DNA from: Icerya purchasi
Lineage: Eukaryota; Arthropoda; Insecta; Hemiptera; Monophlebidae
Assembly (NCBI GenBank): GCA_039619475.1
Contig: CM077115.1
Coordinates: 393,858,557 to 393,922,556 of the forward strand
Length of the DNA stretch: 64,000 nt
Direction of reading: 5' to 3'
Shown here: positions 1 through 10,859 of the stretch, piece by piece
Layout: each line of letters begins with the position of its first letter
How positions within the stretch are numbered: the first letter of the stretch is position 1
Notes under the pieces: generated by a model
Told to the model about the DNA's origin: nothing
The model's database searches: none
Seen by the model: the letters and a program-made list of their open reading frames with translations, nothing else
Position numbers and translations under genes: made by a program

Positions 1-79
1 AAATTCATTAGCAACCATAAATGCTATAGAGAACCAAGATACACCAATATCCCATTAACAGATAAAATGTTTTTTCGCT

Positions 80-560
80 TTCATTTTTATGGATAACCAG
101 AGTAGTTTGGGCATTGTAGGGAATGAAAGGGTTGACTAAGTGGTCAACTCTGCTACCCTGTGCCTTAGCCTAACTTCTTCATCAGATCTACCATAAGTGA
201 AGTGTTTTACTGTCCTTTACTAAGCAGCAGTGGTATTAGGTCTTCGTTTCTATACATTCCGCTTTGCACACAGTCAAAGAGTCCATCGATCTATGGGGGC
301 CTTCACTAGAGGGAGATAATTTGACTACTGTTGGTAAATTGTCTACGACTGGGGTTGTCTCATAACTGTATCTTAAACGGTGTTAATTAACCTTCTTGTA
401 TTTTATATAGATGTCGGATATATCCCTCTGTTTAACACCTCTCCATTAAGTGCAACAGAATCCCGGTTACTCGAAATAAGCATGAGATATTTAGGGCTTT
501 ATCGACCTCACCTGGGAGGATAAGGTCAACTTTAGACTTCTTAAAGGACTGTGATGACCG
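80..560 (+). pseudogene. LINE RNase H / C-terminal relic
   Basis: Reading the + strand from about 82 gives a decayed RNase H tail. The run GIVGNERVD is followed by a stop and then VNSATLCLSLTSSSDLP, which is the usual context of the last catalytic region of RNase H domains in I- and R1-group LINEs (normally W-P-x-H-S-x-I-x-G-N-E-x-V-D). The expected upstream His is lost and several stops follow, so it is non-functional. The part after about 250 is only weakly recognisable. The family may be the one at 26.85-28.57 kb, but too little remains to be sure. Confidence 0.45.
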
Positions 561-689
561 CAGATGTTAAAAACGGTCGATAACGTAAATTTCAAAAAAA
601 TTAAAAGAAATTAAAAGAAATAAAACTTATTAACGTGAGAGATCTAAAAAAAAAAGTTTAAAACGCTCTCTTATCCATAAAATTTTCCT

Positions 690-1016
690 TCCTCATTCCA
701 TCCAAATTGAGCTACTGTGGATTCCTGGGCACTCTGGAACCGAAGGTAACGACTCGGCCGATACATTAGCTCGTTCATCCTCTTCTACCGGTGAATTTCT
801 CAGCGTTTTTTCATCTCACAATATTAATCTTCTCCCCACTTCAGCTCATTCCAAACCATGGTTAAACTCCTATTCCTCCTTATTCTCAAATCCGGATTCC
901 TTTTATTTCTTTATCCAGCCTAATCTACCGTCTTATCTCTGGTTTTTTAATTTTCCCTCCATGCGGCGTTCAACTCTCTCTGCAATCTGTCGCCTATGCT
1001 TTGGGCAAGTTTACCA
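690..1016 (+). pseudogene. I-like LINE RNase H fragment (family A)
   Basis: One frame reads LLWIPGHSGTEGNDSADTLAR, then a linker with WLNSYSSLFSNPDSFYFFIQP and MRRSTLSAICRLCFG, ending abruptly near 1016. This is the C-terminal end of an RNase H domain (His in PGHS, Asp in NDSAD) and its downstream tail in a LINE ORF2. The same protein segment recurs at 35.99-36.25 kb and, on the minus strand, near 1.9-2.1 kb, so these are copies of one family, here called A. There is no poly(A) tail, so the copy is truncated at both ends. Confidence 0.75.
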
Positions 1017-1436
1017 ATTTTTACATATGCGCAGTTTCAGGAAAGAATAAAACAATTATGAAAAACCATAATTTTAATCAGTTATTTAATCTGATGAGTT
1101 CGTGCTATTCAAAAGGAGTGTTTGAAGAGAAATAAGTTTATAACTATTTCATTGTAGAAATATTCCCTATATATTCTAGTATGCCACTGCCGTCGCGCAT
1201 TTATAAATATTATCCAATACACGTGACTTTTTTTTTTTTTTCATTAATAGAAATATCCTGCAGCGTATTTATCGGGAATATTGAAGAATTCCAACGCACC
1301 ATTCTTATTGTATTTATCACAATTTTTATGAAAATAAGTTAATCAGCTACGGTATTGTAATTGATTAAGTAGTGATGTTTCAAAGATCAAAAGTTATCCT
1401 GGTCATTAAATTAACCTTTCAGTAAATCAATCTATA
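1017..1436. other. No gene seen; AT-rich spacer
   Basis: Between two LINE fragments. It contains homopolymer T runs and no ORF or motif I could recognise. Confidence 0.4.
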
Positions 1437-2870
1437 CTTTTTTTTTTTTTTTTTTTGGTCGTCGCTGAGAATCGAACTTATGACCACTATCTTATTATTT
1501 TTTTTTTTATCCCTACCCTGGGCGGCCAGCGGCCTTGATCCAACAACATGATAAATCAAGAGATAGAACTAATTAAGCAGGCGGTCAGAAATGGAATTCA
1601 CAAAGGACAGTAGCAGCGCAGCAACTAAAGGCAATGGGATGGAAAAGATATAGGTAGCGTTAAAGGGAGTAGGAAGATCCAAAGCTAAAAGTTGGGCGTA
1701 AAGAAGGGAGCGTTCGTTAAGGAGTGCAGAAGATTCGAAAAGGATATGATTTGGGTCACAAATACAAGGAGGAAGGAGAAGGGGACAAAACGAATCGAAA
1801 GCGAGAAGAAGGGTGTAGAGAATGATTGATTCTGAGTCTAATTAAGGAAACAACAGTGGAACGACGACGGGAACGAGGAACCGGTTGAATAAGACAGTAC
1901 TGCGGAAAGCGATTTGAGAATAAAGATGGATATATGTCCAACCAAAGTCTGAAATGATTAGAGCGTGATAGGGAAAGAATGCCTGAAGAAGGGAAAGAAT
2001 CGAGGAAAGGACCATTATTGCGGGCGGCTGAGCGAGCTAAAGAGTCAGCTGAGTCATTGCCCTCTATATTGGAATGACTAGGAACCCATGGAAAGTCTAT
2101 GAGAATGTAGCGAGACGAGAGGTTGAATAGAGAGAATGATACCATCAGAGAAATAAGAAGGAGGAGAGGAGATGGCTTGAAGAACACCTTTGGAGTCGGG
2201 AATTTATGAACCCTACTTGTAGAGAATATAAAATAAATGACACGAAGAATTGAGATCGATTCGGCAGAAAGAAGGAAGTCTGAAGGACTCAGAGTACAGG
2301 AACGAAGGAGACGTAAACTCACCACTCACGCCCTCGTCACTCTTGGAACCATCCGTGAAGTTTAAGTCATGGGAAGGAAAAGAAGAGTCCAGCAGCTGAA
2401 AGAATTCGAAGTTGACTACATTGTGAGAGAAAGAATTAGCTCGGATCGGGAGGGAGGAGAAATTGATAGGGTGCCATGTGCTATTAAAATCATAAGAAAA
2501 GTAAGGAAGACCGTTATAAGAGAGAACGTAGGGAGATACTTTGGAAACATATGCGAAAGAATCGGAATTCTGTAAGGCGCCAAGCACCAGTGATTTTTAA
2601 TATGAAGATAGGAAGGAATAAGATTGGATGTAGAAGTGGGGAGGCGTTTTATTAAAAAAACGATAACCGAATGAATAAAGGTTGAGTGGCAGATTCAGAT
2701 AAAATCGCACGAATAGGAGAAGATTTTAAAGCGCCAATACATAGACGAAGGCAGGAATTTTGAATTGAGTCAAGTTTCGAAAGGAGAGATTTGGAGGCAT
2801 TGCCCTAAATGAAGGAGCAATAATCGAGTTTGGACCGAATAATTGATTTGTATAGAATTAAAAGAATACA
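1437..2870 (-). mobile_element. I-like LINE (family A), 3' part, minus strand
   Basis: The poly(T) at about 1438-1456, and a second T tract at 1499-1509, mark the 3' end of a minus-strand LINE. Reading leftward from about 2700 gives a decayed ORF2 end: FLIKRLPTSTSNLIPSY, then LPYFSYDFNSTWHP, then the RNase H start LNFTDGSKSDEGVSG (first catalytic Asp) at about 2310-2360. After frame changes comes IDFPWVPSHSNIEGNDSAD (His and Asp) at about 2020-2100. The middle of RNase H, with the catalytic Glu and Asp, is interrupted by deletions. It is a dead 5'-truncated copy. Between the two T tracts the minus strand contains an AGTTCGATTC-like box, so a second short retroelement may have joined at the tail. 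Confidence 0.7.
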
Positions 2871-3125
2871 CTAGTCGCCACCCCATCTGAGAGGAGATAA
2901 AGATTTGAGGAGATTAAGTCTTTTGATCTCCAGTTTTGTGTATGTGACTGTCGTGTCAATTCTTTCATCGCGTTCTTCGTGTTTTTTTGTTTTTTTTTTT
3001 TGCACAATTGGCAGATAAGATAGATCGTATACTTGCCTAGTTCGTCGGGTAATAAAACCATTCAGTCGGTGAAACCATTTTTTTCTTTATTCATTTTTTT
3101 TTTTCTTCTTTTGCTGTAAATGTAG
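2871..3125. other. Spacer between two LINE tails
   Basis: About 250 bases with T-rich runs and no recognisable coding sequence, lying between the minus-strand and plus-strand family A fragments. Confidence 0.4.
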
Positions 3126-3478
3126 AAATATTCCGTTTAGTGATACTGATGATAGTTTGATTCGCAACTTACCTTTGTGTCCTTATGATCCACCAGAGCT
3201 CAATTATACCTGTGATGCGAATCACATTTTGTTCGAATGCCCCTTTATTTCCTCCGAACGTTCTACTCTGTATTCTAGTCTTCTGCGCCTTGGCCTTCCT
3301 ACTCCTTATAGTGCCCACTCTATTCTTGCACTCCCCTCTCTCAATATAGTTCCTTTGTTGGCCTTGTTTATCTCCTCAATTTCTAATCTTTTCCTTATAT
3401 AAGGTACATTTCCTTTTGCGTTGGGTAAGTTCCACTGTTGACGTGCTCAATAAAAAAAAAAAAAAAAAAAAAAAAAAA
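3126..3478 (+). mobile_element. Short family A LINE 3' end with poly(A)
   Basis: A 5'-truncated LINE tail. The frame reads RNLPLCPYDPPELNYTCDAN, then HILFECPFISSER and LLRLGLPTPYSAHSIL, and stops at about 3402. A Cys-rich HILFECP motif after RNase H is the normal C-terminus of I/R1-group ORF2 proteins. A short 3' UTR with AATAAA-like sequence runs into about 28 A residues (3451-3478). The clean poly(A) shows insertion by reverse transcription of an mRNA-like template. Confidence 0.75.
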
Positions 3479-3656
3479 CTTAGTCGGTGTTACCACTTTA
3501 CAGAACCTAAATTATTGTTTCAACTGCCACAAATTTATAATTTACAATCAAAAAGTAAATCGGGATAAATAACGGCCACTGAAGCAGTCCGCGGTGACAG
3601 GCACAGATGATCGGCATACTGATTAATCCATCTGACATTAGTATAGCAACCTAGAA

Positions 3657-4656
3657 ATGGATTCTGTGAAGGAGCTGGCAGACCTCGTTAAACAGATTTC
3701 CCAGCTTACTAACAACATAAGATCCTAGTTTAAAGGGAAATCAGTTAGTAAGATCGAAAAGAGGCGATCTTAGAATTCGCAGCTAAAATTGACACATTGG
3801 TAACCCAGTCCAGTGGCTTGATAATGAGCCTTAAGCAAATACTACAGGAAAAACAATCGGATATTCGAAGTGTGGTACGTCAAGTACTACATACCCCTAG
3901 CAAAACCAACAAACCTGGCGCCTTATTTCGCGACGTCGTAGCTAATAAAAAAAAAAGATATACAAGAACAAGATTATTGTCAAAACTGAAAACTCAGATG
4001 AATTATTTGACAAAGAAATTAATGAGAACACTGTCATCATTAACACTAATAGGAAGGATGACTCCGAAGAAGTTAACCCCCCCCCCCCCGAATTTCTGAC
4101 AGAATCAAACGCGCAAAAGTACATGATGAGAAATTGTTAGATCCAACGGTAGTGAACTTTCGCACAAATAACATCTCTGAGGATGATGTTAAAGATTATT
4201 TCATTGACACTTTCGATGAGGCGTCCGTTACTATTACCTATTACTAAGGTATCGAATCAACGGGCAAGCAGGATTTACCTGAGGCTTACCCTTCACATTT
4301 ATAAACGTCTACTCGAAGATCGACATATCCGAATTAAGTGGGAATCGCTATCCTTCGCAAATTCTACCTCACCCCACTATTGCAGAAAGTGCTGCAGGTA
4401 CGGGCACACTGAGAAATTCTGCAGGACAGAAGAAGCGTACCTGAGTTTCCTCAATAAACACAAGGAGAACACACGCGTAAACTGTTTATACCACAGCAAT
4501 TGTAAACATTGTAATTTCAAAGACATATACCATAAACTAGCTGATTCCTCTGAAGTAGGCAAGTGCACAATTGACCATGCTACCTCAAACAAAAATTACC
4601 CGCACTTCACCAAGGCGATCGAAAATCTAAGGTCCAGGACAGACTTTGGATATTAA
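3657..4656 (+). pseudogene. R1-type ORF1 (gag-like, CCHC zinc knuckles), broken
   Basis: The best start is ATG 3657, giving a coiled-coil-like N-terminus, broken by stops at about 3730-3790. An open stretch at 4183-4656 carries CRKCCRYGHTEKFCR (C-x2-C-x4-H-x4-C) and a second, imperfect Cys/His cluster NCLYHSNCKHCNFKD. Gag-like ORF1 proteins of R1, TRAS and I elements bind the element RNA through such knuckles. Poly(C) and poly(A) runs at 4079-4089 and 3946-3955 coincide with frame changes. Confidence 0.65.
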
Positions 4657-6950
4657 ATTAAATTATTTAAACGTAGATAATTGCTATGCTTGTCAGCTCC
4701 TTTTTATTAAGGGTATTCTAGATTCTAACAGTGACCTTTGGGGTAATTGCTGAACCATATTTATATAAAGATGCTTCTTCTATCCCTAATCAATTCATAG
4801 CATACTATAGTAATAGAATAGCACTTATCATAAAAAGCAATATCCAACATAGACTACTGTTAAATCGCAATAATATCATCGTTCTGATAATTAAAAATTA
4901 CATATATTCATTGCCTGTTACTTATCCCCAAACAAACTCAGGCTCCCACATCTAGATCAAATAGATCGTATAATAAAATCAAATCACCAGTTTGCCCCTG
5001 TCCTAATTGGAAACTTTAATATAAGGTCGCCATGTATGGAGGATAGGGAGCCAAAGAATAGCAATGCTAGAGAATTTTCTGAATTTCTGCTGTCCAATGA
5101 TCTAGTCATTAAAAACAGTTAATAACCCATGTTTATTAATTACAATGGAAAGAGCATCATCGATTATCTCATCGCACACGGCAGAATTCAACAATTGGTT
5201 ACCTTCTCAATAAATCACTTTGACCTAACTCCACACCGTAATATAACTTCCATTATATCTTTTAATATTCCTAAACCCAAAACAAATACGTTTAGGAGAC
5301 TAGATCTTAATCTATTCTCAAAAAACATCAATTATACATTATATTAATACTCTTCAACGTGACATTGATGCTTGCACTAATGCCACTGATTTAAACAAAA
5401 AAATTTCTAAAATTAACAGCTATTTATCGGAGATAGCCACAATGTCACAAGCCGAGGTCTCTGCTCTAGCGGTGGACTGGCGGAACCCAGAGCTGCAACG
5501 ACTTAAAAATAAAATTGATAATGTGCGCAAAAAGAAAAACAAATGCAAAAATAAGGTCAAATCATTCCTTTTGGATGCTACACTTAAGGCTTTAAATAAG
5601 GAATATAAACTTTCAATTGCAAAGTCAAAACTACACCTTATCCATAATAGTACGGCTTGGGGCCGTCCATATGAATATATATATATATATATTCAATAAA
5701 CACAAACAGCATACAATTCCTGACATTAGTGTCAGCAATACCATTATATCAGACAATTCTGAAAAATATAAAGCTTTTCTTAACAACCTTTTCCCTAAAG
5801 TTGTGGATAATCAACTCTTCCCAAGTTCCACCTTTGGCGCTGATGTTCCTTCGACTAACTCTAGTGGCATTACAGTAATAGTCCAAAAATTAATCGATAA
5901 AAAAGCACCTTCATATGATAAAATAAATAATAAAATCGTCAAATTCTTAAATCTAAATTTTCCTAATTTATTATGTTTAATAATAAATAAGTACTTCCTC
6001 TTTCAAGCCTTTCCGGACTGCTGGAAAGTGGTTAAAATTAAGCTGCTTCCGAAGCCCGGAAAAGACCTCTACACCCTCTTAGGCTATAGTCCAATATCAT
6101 TATTAAATTCTGTTGGCAAAGTGCATGAGAGGGCAATTAATGAAATCCTACTAAAAGAAGCTGATAGCAGGAGCATTTTCCACCAGAACCAGTTTGGTTT
6201 CAAGACAGGGCTCTCTACCGAGGGTGCCCACTAAAAGCTAGTCTCTGACATTAAGTCTCAAAGGAAAGCCAGCCACTCTGTGGTTGTCATCTCCTTTGAC
6301 ATCAAGGGAGCTTTTGATAGCTGTAGGTGATCTGCAATTATTGAAATTCTCAAGAATTTTCAAGTAAACCCTTATATCATTAATACAATCATCAATTACT
6401 TCGAAAATAGATATGCCGTCCTGGACATCAATGATTCCGTCGCCAGCAGGAGATTAGAGTGTGGGGTTCGTCAGGGTTCTGTTCTCGGACCCACACTCTG
6501 GAATATTCTATATTCTAGAATACACTACCTTATGGATGAATTCATGTCCTTTTCAAACAAAAAATATGAATTAGTGTCTTACGCTGATGACTTATGTATT
6601 TCGTTCAAACTAATTGAGGTTGATTGCCAATACCTAGAACAAGTCGTTAACAATTTAAGCTTAACATTCTCTGTCGCGAAATGTCAATTAATAGTATTTG
6701 GTGATCAGAAAATTGTTCAAAAAATTGGATCTCTTAATCTCATCTCTAGGCAGCCCATTCTTCACATCAGGCAATTAAAGTACCTTGGTATAATCATTGA
6801 TTATCGGCTCACATTTCTGCCACATATCGAATATTTATACAAGAAATGCGATAACGTTTACAATAAGCTCGGAAGACTCCAGCCTAACACCTTTGGCCTT
6901 AAATATGGGGAGAGGGTCATCCTGTATAAGGATCTGATTCAATCATAAAT
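4657..6950 (+). pseudogene. R1-type ORF2 (endonuclease and RT), broken
   Basis: Order of recognisable pieces: the endonuclease start LNVDNCYACQLLF (about 4670); LWVIAEPYLYK-like sequence in shifted frame (4731); PVLIGNFNIRSP (about 4995); SIIDYLIAHGRIQ; the RT fingers KKAPSYDKINNKIVKFLNLNFPN (5900-5970); LLPKPGKD, YSPISLLNSVGKVHERAINE and NQFGF (to 6210); FDIKGAFDS (6296-6324); and VSYADDLCISF (6571-6603). TA and GT mutations give stops throughout. A TA microsatellite at 5673-5694 sits inside the reading frame just upstream of RT. The RT active-site YADD is still intact. Confidence 0.75.
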
Positions 6951-7335
6951 AACAAAACCTTAAATGCTGTTGGCAAACACCAGAGGAAATTTTTTCTAAA
7001 TATTTCCTCTTTGTACAGTGTCACGGGTGCCTCCACATCTCTGAATACAGGGTTGTTGGAGATATATCCCGTGTTGAGAATATCCAATTTCTAGATATCG
7101 ATCTTTCCAGTTTGGGGGTCCTTTCCCAAGTCTCAAAACTCTTATAAACCATATTAATGGCACACTCCTTGCAGTATGGCAACAGAGTTGGAACAGTTAT
7201 CGAGTTGGAAGGAAGACATGCATGTTCTTCCCGAAAGTTTTTGACAGATCAAATAACATTCATTTTTACAATGCGCAGCTGCTCTCGGGGCATAGAAAGT
7301 TTGGCTCCTACTTACATAGATTCCGTCTTTCTGCG

Positions 7336-7570
7336 CATCTGAAGGTGGAAAGAGAAGGAAAAAATAGATAGAGAGTTCTATGTTGAAAAAGGTTGAGTAT
7401 AAGAGTGATAAAAACCGGAGAGAAATTAAGAAAGAGGAGTTTGAAGCCCGGAGAGAGAAGATGCACATTATCAAATGCAGAGCAGACATCCACAAAAGAA
7501 GCGTCAGTAAATTTCTTTGATAGGAAAGATTTATAGATATTTGTGAAGAAATGACTGATGCAACTATCTG
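7336..7570 (-). pseudogene. LINE RT fragment, minus strand
   Basis: On the minus strand from about 7500 the frame reads FVDVCSAFDNVHLLSPGFKLLFLNFSP then FQHRTLYLFFPSLSTFR. The VDVCSAFDNV segment is RT motif A with its catalytic Asp, in the form used by family A-like LINEs. It stops where the R1 element tail ends, so the two abut at about 7336-7340, either by insertion or by deletion. Confidence 0.6.
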
Positions 7571-7579
7571 AAAAATCAA

Positions 7580-8479
7580 AAGTTCACGCCACTAGGCTAT
7601 CGCGACGGCCAAAATGATGATGTTCAGCGAATGATATTTGAAAAACACCACCGATAATTCGTAAAAAGGTCAGAATAAAAACCGCTGCTGGCTACTGCCG
7701 AAACGATCTACGCCGAAAAAGAGGCTGATCCTATGTTTAATACAATTCTTTGCAATAGCTCGACACATAATCCGTGCCTTTATCAAACACAGCGAAAACC
7801 AAAACCATAATAAACACAATAAACTACCGTATATTTATACACTTCTGTATAGTAATGTAACACATTTAGATTTTGTTTTATCCGTACCGAAAACGAATGT
7901 TTCTTATCGGATAGGAGCATGTCTGATATAAATTTTCTTATTATTAGTCGTACATAATTTGAGTTTGCGGGAAAGACAATAAAAAAAGCCCTGCATACAT
8001 GCGTAAATCCTTCCAGAAAATAAAGGAAGATTTATACTAATTTAATCTATAACGAATATGTATTACATACGAGAAGTCGAAATCCGCAAACTTAACATTA
8101 ATACGAAATAGAAAATGTGTATGATTTAGACATTATGCAATCGCCATATACAAGAGTTTCATAAAATTATTCCTTTAAGTGTTAATAGTATGTGCTTTAT
8201 CCTTCTATGTTTATATTTTTCGTATTCATGCTTTAGGCTTTAATAATCATATTAAAAACTTATATTATTTACTAATATTAAGTCAGATGCACTGTACGTT
8301 TCAAAGAATTTCCGCGTGTTCTCTGTAATAATTTCTCCTGAATGTACGAAGTATTTCTACATATTCACGCATATAGTTTCGATGTTAGTGTATCGTGGTT
8401 TATTCAGTATACTATATTCGTAGACAATGATTTTGAATTCTTTCGAGTACTTGAAAAAAATAATTTAACTGATAGACGA
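7580..8479. other. No gene seen; AT-rich
   Basis: About 0.9 kb without a supported ORF or repeat structure. No splice-flanked exon was recognised on either strand. Confidence 0.4.
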
Positions 8480-8589
8480 CGAAATTATTACTGCATATAA
8501 TATTTTGGGAAGGATGATTTTTGTATATATAATAAGTTTGTTTTTAGGCGTGTAAATGGGATTTTTTATTAAAATATAGGTATAGACGA

Positions 8590-9560
8590 CAAATCTCTTT
8601 CTGAGCTTTTATAACTCTTTATTTTTGATAAGTTTTGTAAAAGTTAATCTTTTATCGAGTGTTAAACTTAGGTGTACTGGATTTCATCCTTCCATTCCAC
8701 CTGTCTGTCTTAGATGTTTACTTCTTTTCGTATACATGGTCGTCTTCTAGTAAATAAAATGGCTTCCGTTTCATTGTTGTTTATTTTAACCTGCGACTTT
8801 TTAAAATATTTTATTAACGTGTCAGCTGCTCTTTCCAGTGCCTATTTGTTATTGTGTCTGTTCTATAAGATGATGCTACTATTGCAGTATCGTTTGCATA
8901 TAGGCATATTTCAAACTCGTTGATTTTAGGAATGTCGTTTTTAAATATTATGAATAATTGCGGTCCTAAAATGCTCCCTTGCGGGACACCAGCAGTTATG
9001 TGTTCTGAGGGTGACTCATAATTATTTTTCTGTTTAAAAGATATGATTTCACTATACATATTAAAGAATAAGGATACACTTGAGTTTAATTAGTTTAAAT
9101 ATTATACCTTCTATCCATGTGGTGTCAAAAGCTTTTTCGATATCTATTAGTAATACTCGTGTATGTTTGTTTAGATTGAAATTGTCGGTAATTTTATCGC
9201 AGATTTTAGTTAGTTGTACGGTTGTACTAAGTTTAGGTCGAAAACCAAATTGATTATCGCATATTATATTATTTTCATCACTGTGCTTTCTTAATCTTGT
9301 AAGTATAACCTTTTCAAATAATTTACTTATGTTACTTAGTAAGCTGATGGCGCGTATATTTTCGGGGCCAGAGAAGCATCCTTACCGGGCTTAGGTATAG
9401 GTTTTCCATTGTAACGGAAAATAGCATAATCTAAAATACGAGTTGAATAAGCACACAAGAGCCATTTTTGCTCTTGTGTCGGTAAGTTCTTTATCATTTT
9501 AATGCTAATTTTATCGTGTCCTACAGAATTTTTGTTTTTTAGGCTTTTTATAGGTGTATT
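8590..9560 (-). pseudogene. Jockey-type reverse transcriptase relic
   Basis: On the minus strand: GHDKISIKMIK; KPIPKPGKDASL; ENIRAISLLSNISKLFEKVI; DNQFGFRPKLSTTVQL; LLIDIEKAFDTTW (motif A, intact Asp); GVPQGSILGPQLF (motif B); and LYANDTAIV (motif C, where the second Asp of Y-A-D-D has become N-D). The thumb region has KINNNETEAILFTRR and VEWKDEIQYT. The YAND change removes one catalytic aspartate. Stops occur between the blocks. Confidence 0.8.
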
Positions 9561-10499
9561 AACTTCCTTGTGGCTAGTTATGTAATTATTTGTTGCGTTG
9601 TTTGTTTTTGTCACGAAGTACTTATTTGATAGTTCTTCTGATGTTCATTAAATGATTGTGAGTAGATAATCTTTGATATTTTGTTTTTGTATTTTGCTAA
9701 AGTGTTCTATTCAGATTTTTGCCTTACTTTCGGGATCATAATTCATTGTTTGTATTTGGTATTTTAATCGGCGACAGTTCCGCATGATTTCTACGAAAAT
9801 ATTTATTCAGTTTCCACAAAGAGTTATCCTTCGGTGTTAGTCTTTTTAAAAATTTATTCCACTGGTTCTATATGATTAATTTATTTCGAACTAGTTTACA
9901 TAAATGATTGTATATTGTTTTATATATGACTCTGAAATGTTATTTCTTTTTTGACTTTTCTTTCTAATAAAGTTTTCAATTTTAATTAAGGTTGCTGTAT
10001 TGCTCAATATTTCTCTTGTTACTTCATTCGGAGCTTTTAACAGTATGTGATTTTTTGCCGCAGACAGTATTACGTAATTGAAATATTTGATATATTTATC
10101 TATTTCACATTTGTAGTGTTTAGTGTTAAAGGTATTTTTATTTGCGTTTGTACCTGCTTTTTGTAGTCCTTCCATTTTGCTTTATTATAGTTAAATTCTG
10201 GCACGGGTTGTTTAAAGTGCACTTGATCATTTATTGTAAAAGTGATTGGATTGTGATGAGAGGACAAGTTTCCTATCGATTTCGGGATTGTAAAATTGTT
10301 AAATTTTTTTTTGTAATAACTATATCAAGGACACTTGGTTTATTTGCTGTATTTCTAGGAAAAAATGTTGGTGCAAAGGGGAGGAAACTTATTTTTGTAG
10401 ATTATTTACTGTTGCTAAGCTTAGTAGTATTTTTCCGGCCATATTAGAATTGAAGTTGTTGCAGGCAGTGTGTTTCGCGTTTAGATCTCCCATAATAAA

Positions 10500-10514
10500 A
10501 AAAAAAAAAAAAAC
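10500..10514 (+). repeat. Poly(A) run inside jockey relic
   Basis: An A-run of about 15 that interrupts the endonuclease frame of the minus-strand jockey relic (poly(T) in the element's own sense). It is probably slippage expansion. Confidence 0.4.
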
Positions 10515-10859
10515 GTTTTAAACTAAACTGAGTTAACTTGTATGCTAGTTTCGGTGAAGACATTGTAAATTTTTCGGATTGGTGTGCAATAGAGTGATCA
10601 CGAACTAGCCGTAGTCATTACACATGCTACTGCTTTCTCTATGAGATAGGTTACCAGTTGTTATATTCCATCCGTATTTCTTTATGTTAAACGTTGTTAA
10701 ACTTTTTTTAAGTTTATTAACATTTTTTACTGTCTTCCTTTGAATTTTCTGGTCTTCTCTAGTCCTTTTCAGAATGTTCTCTACGAAGCTGTTATACCTT
10801 ATCGTATGACCGATTAGTTTTAGAGAAGCCTCGAGTTCGATCGCAAGCGACGACAGGTA

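Larger units (their letters stand above)
3640..7338 (+). mobile_element. R1-clade non-LTR retrotransposon, decayed
   Basis: An almost full-length LINE in pieces. ORF1 appears to begin at ATG 3657 (MDSVKELADLVKQISQLTNN) and ends with zinc knuckles near 4380-4560. An endonuclease domain follows (about 4655-5340), then reverse transcriptase (about 5850-6950) and the C-terminal tail (about 7040-7335), where GRKTCMFFP and GHRKFGSYLHRF match the end of R1-type ORF2. FDIKGAFDS, VRQGSVLGPTLWN and YADDL are R1-like RT motifs. Many stops and shifts make it inactive. The 3' end stops abruptly at another LINE piece, and no poly(A) is seen. Confidence 0.8.
8480..10850 (-). mobile_element. Jockey-type LINE, decayed, minus strand
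   Basis: Reading leftward: endonuclease scraps (about 10850-10580), then MGDLNAKHTACNNFNSN at about 10495 (the GDLNAKH endonuclease motif typical of jockey elements), HHNPITFTIND (the endonuclease end), PVPEFNYNKAKWKDYKKQ (about 10200), a linker, then KNSVGHDKISIKMIK (about 9540) and the RT core down to about 8590. Both ORF1 and the 5' end are missing. Dozens of stops show age. There is no obvious poly(T) at the low-coordinate end. Confidence 0.8.

Noticed and set aside
1461..1500. A tRNA gene on the minus strand
   Set aside because: Only a B-box-like stretch; no acceptor stem, D-arm or anticodon arm can be drawn.
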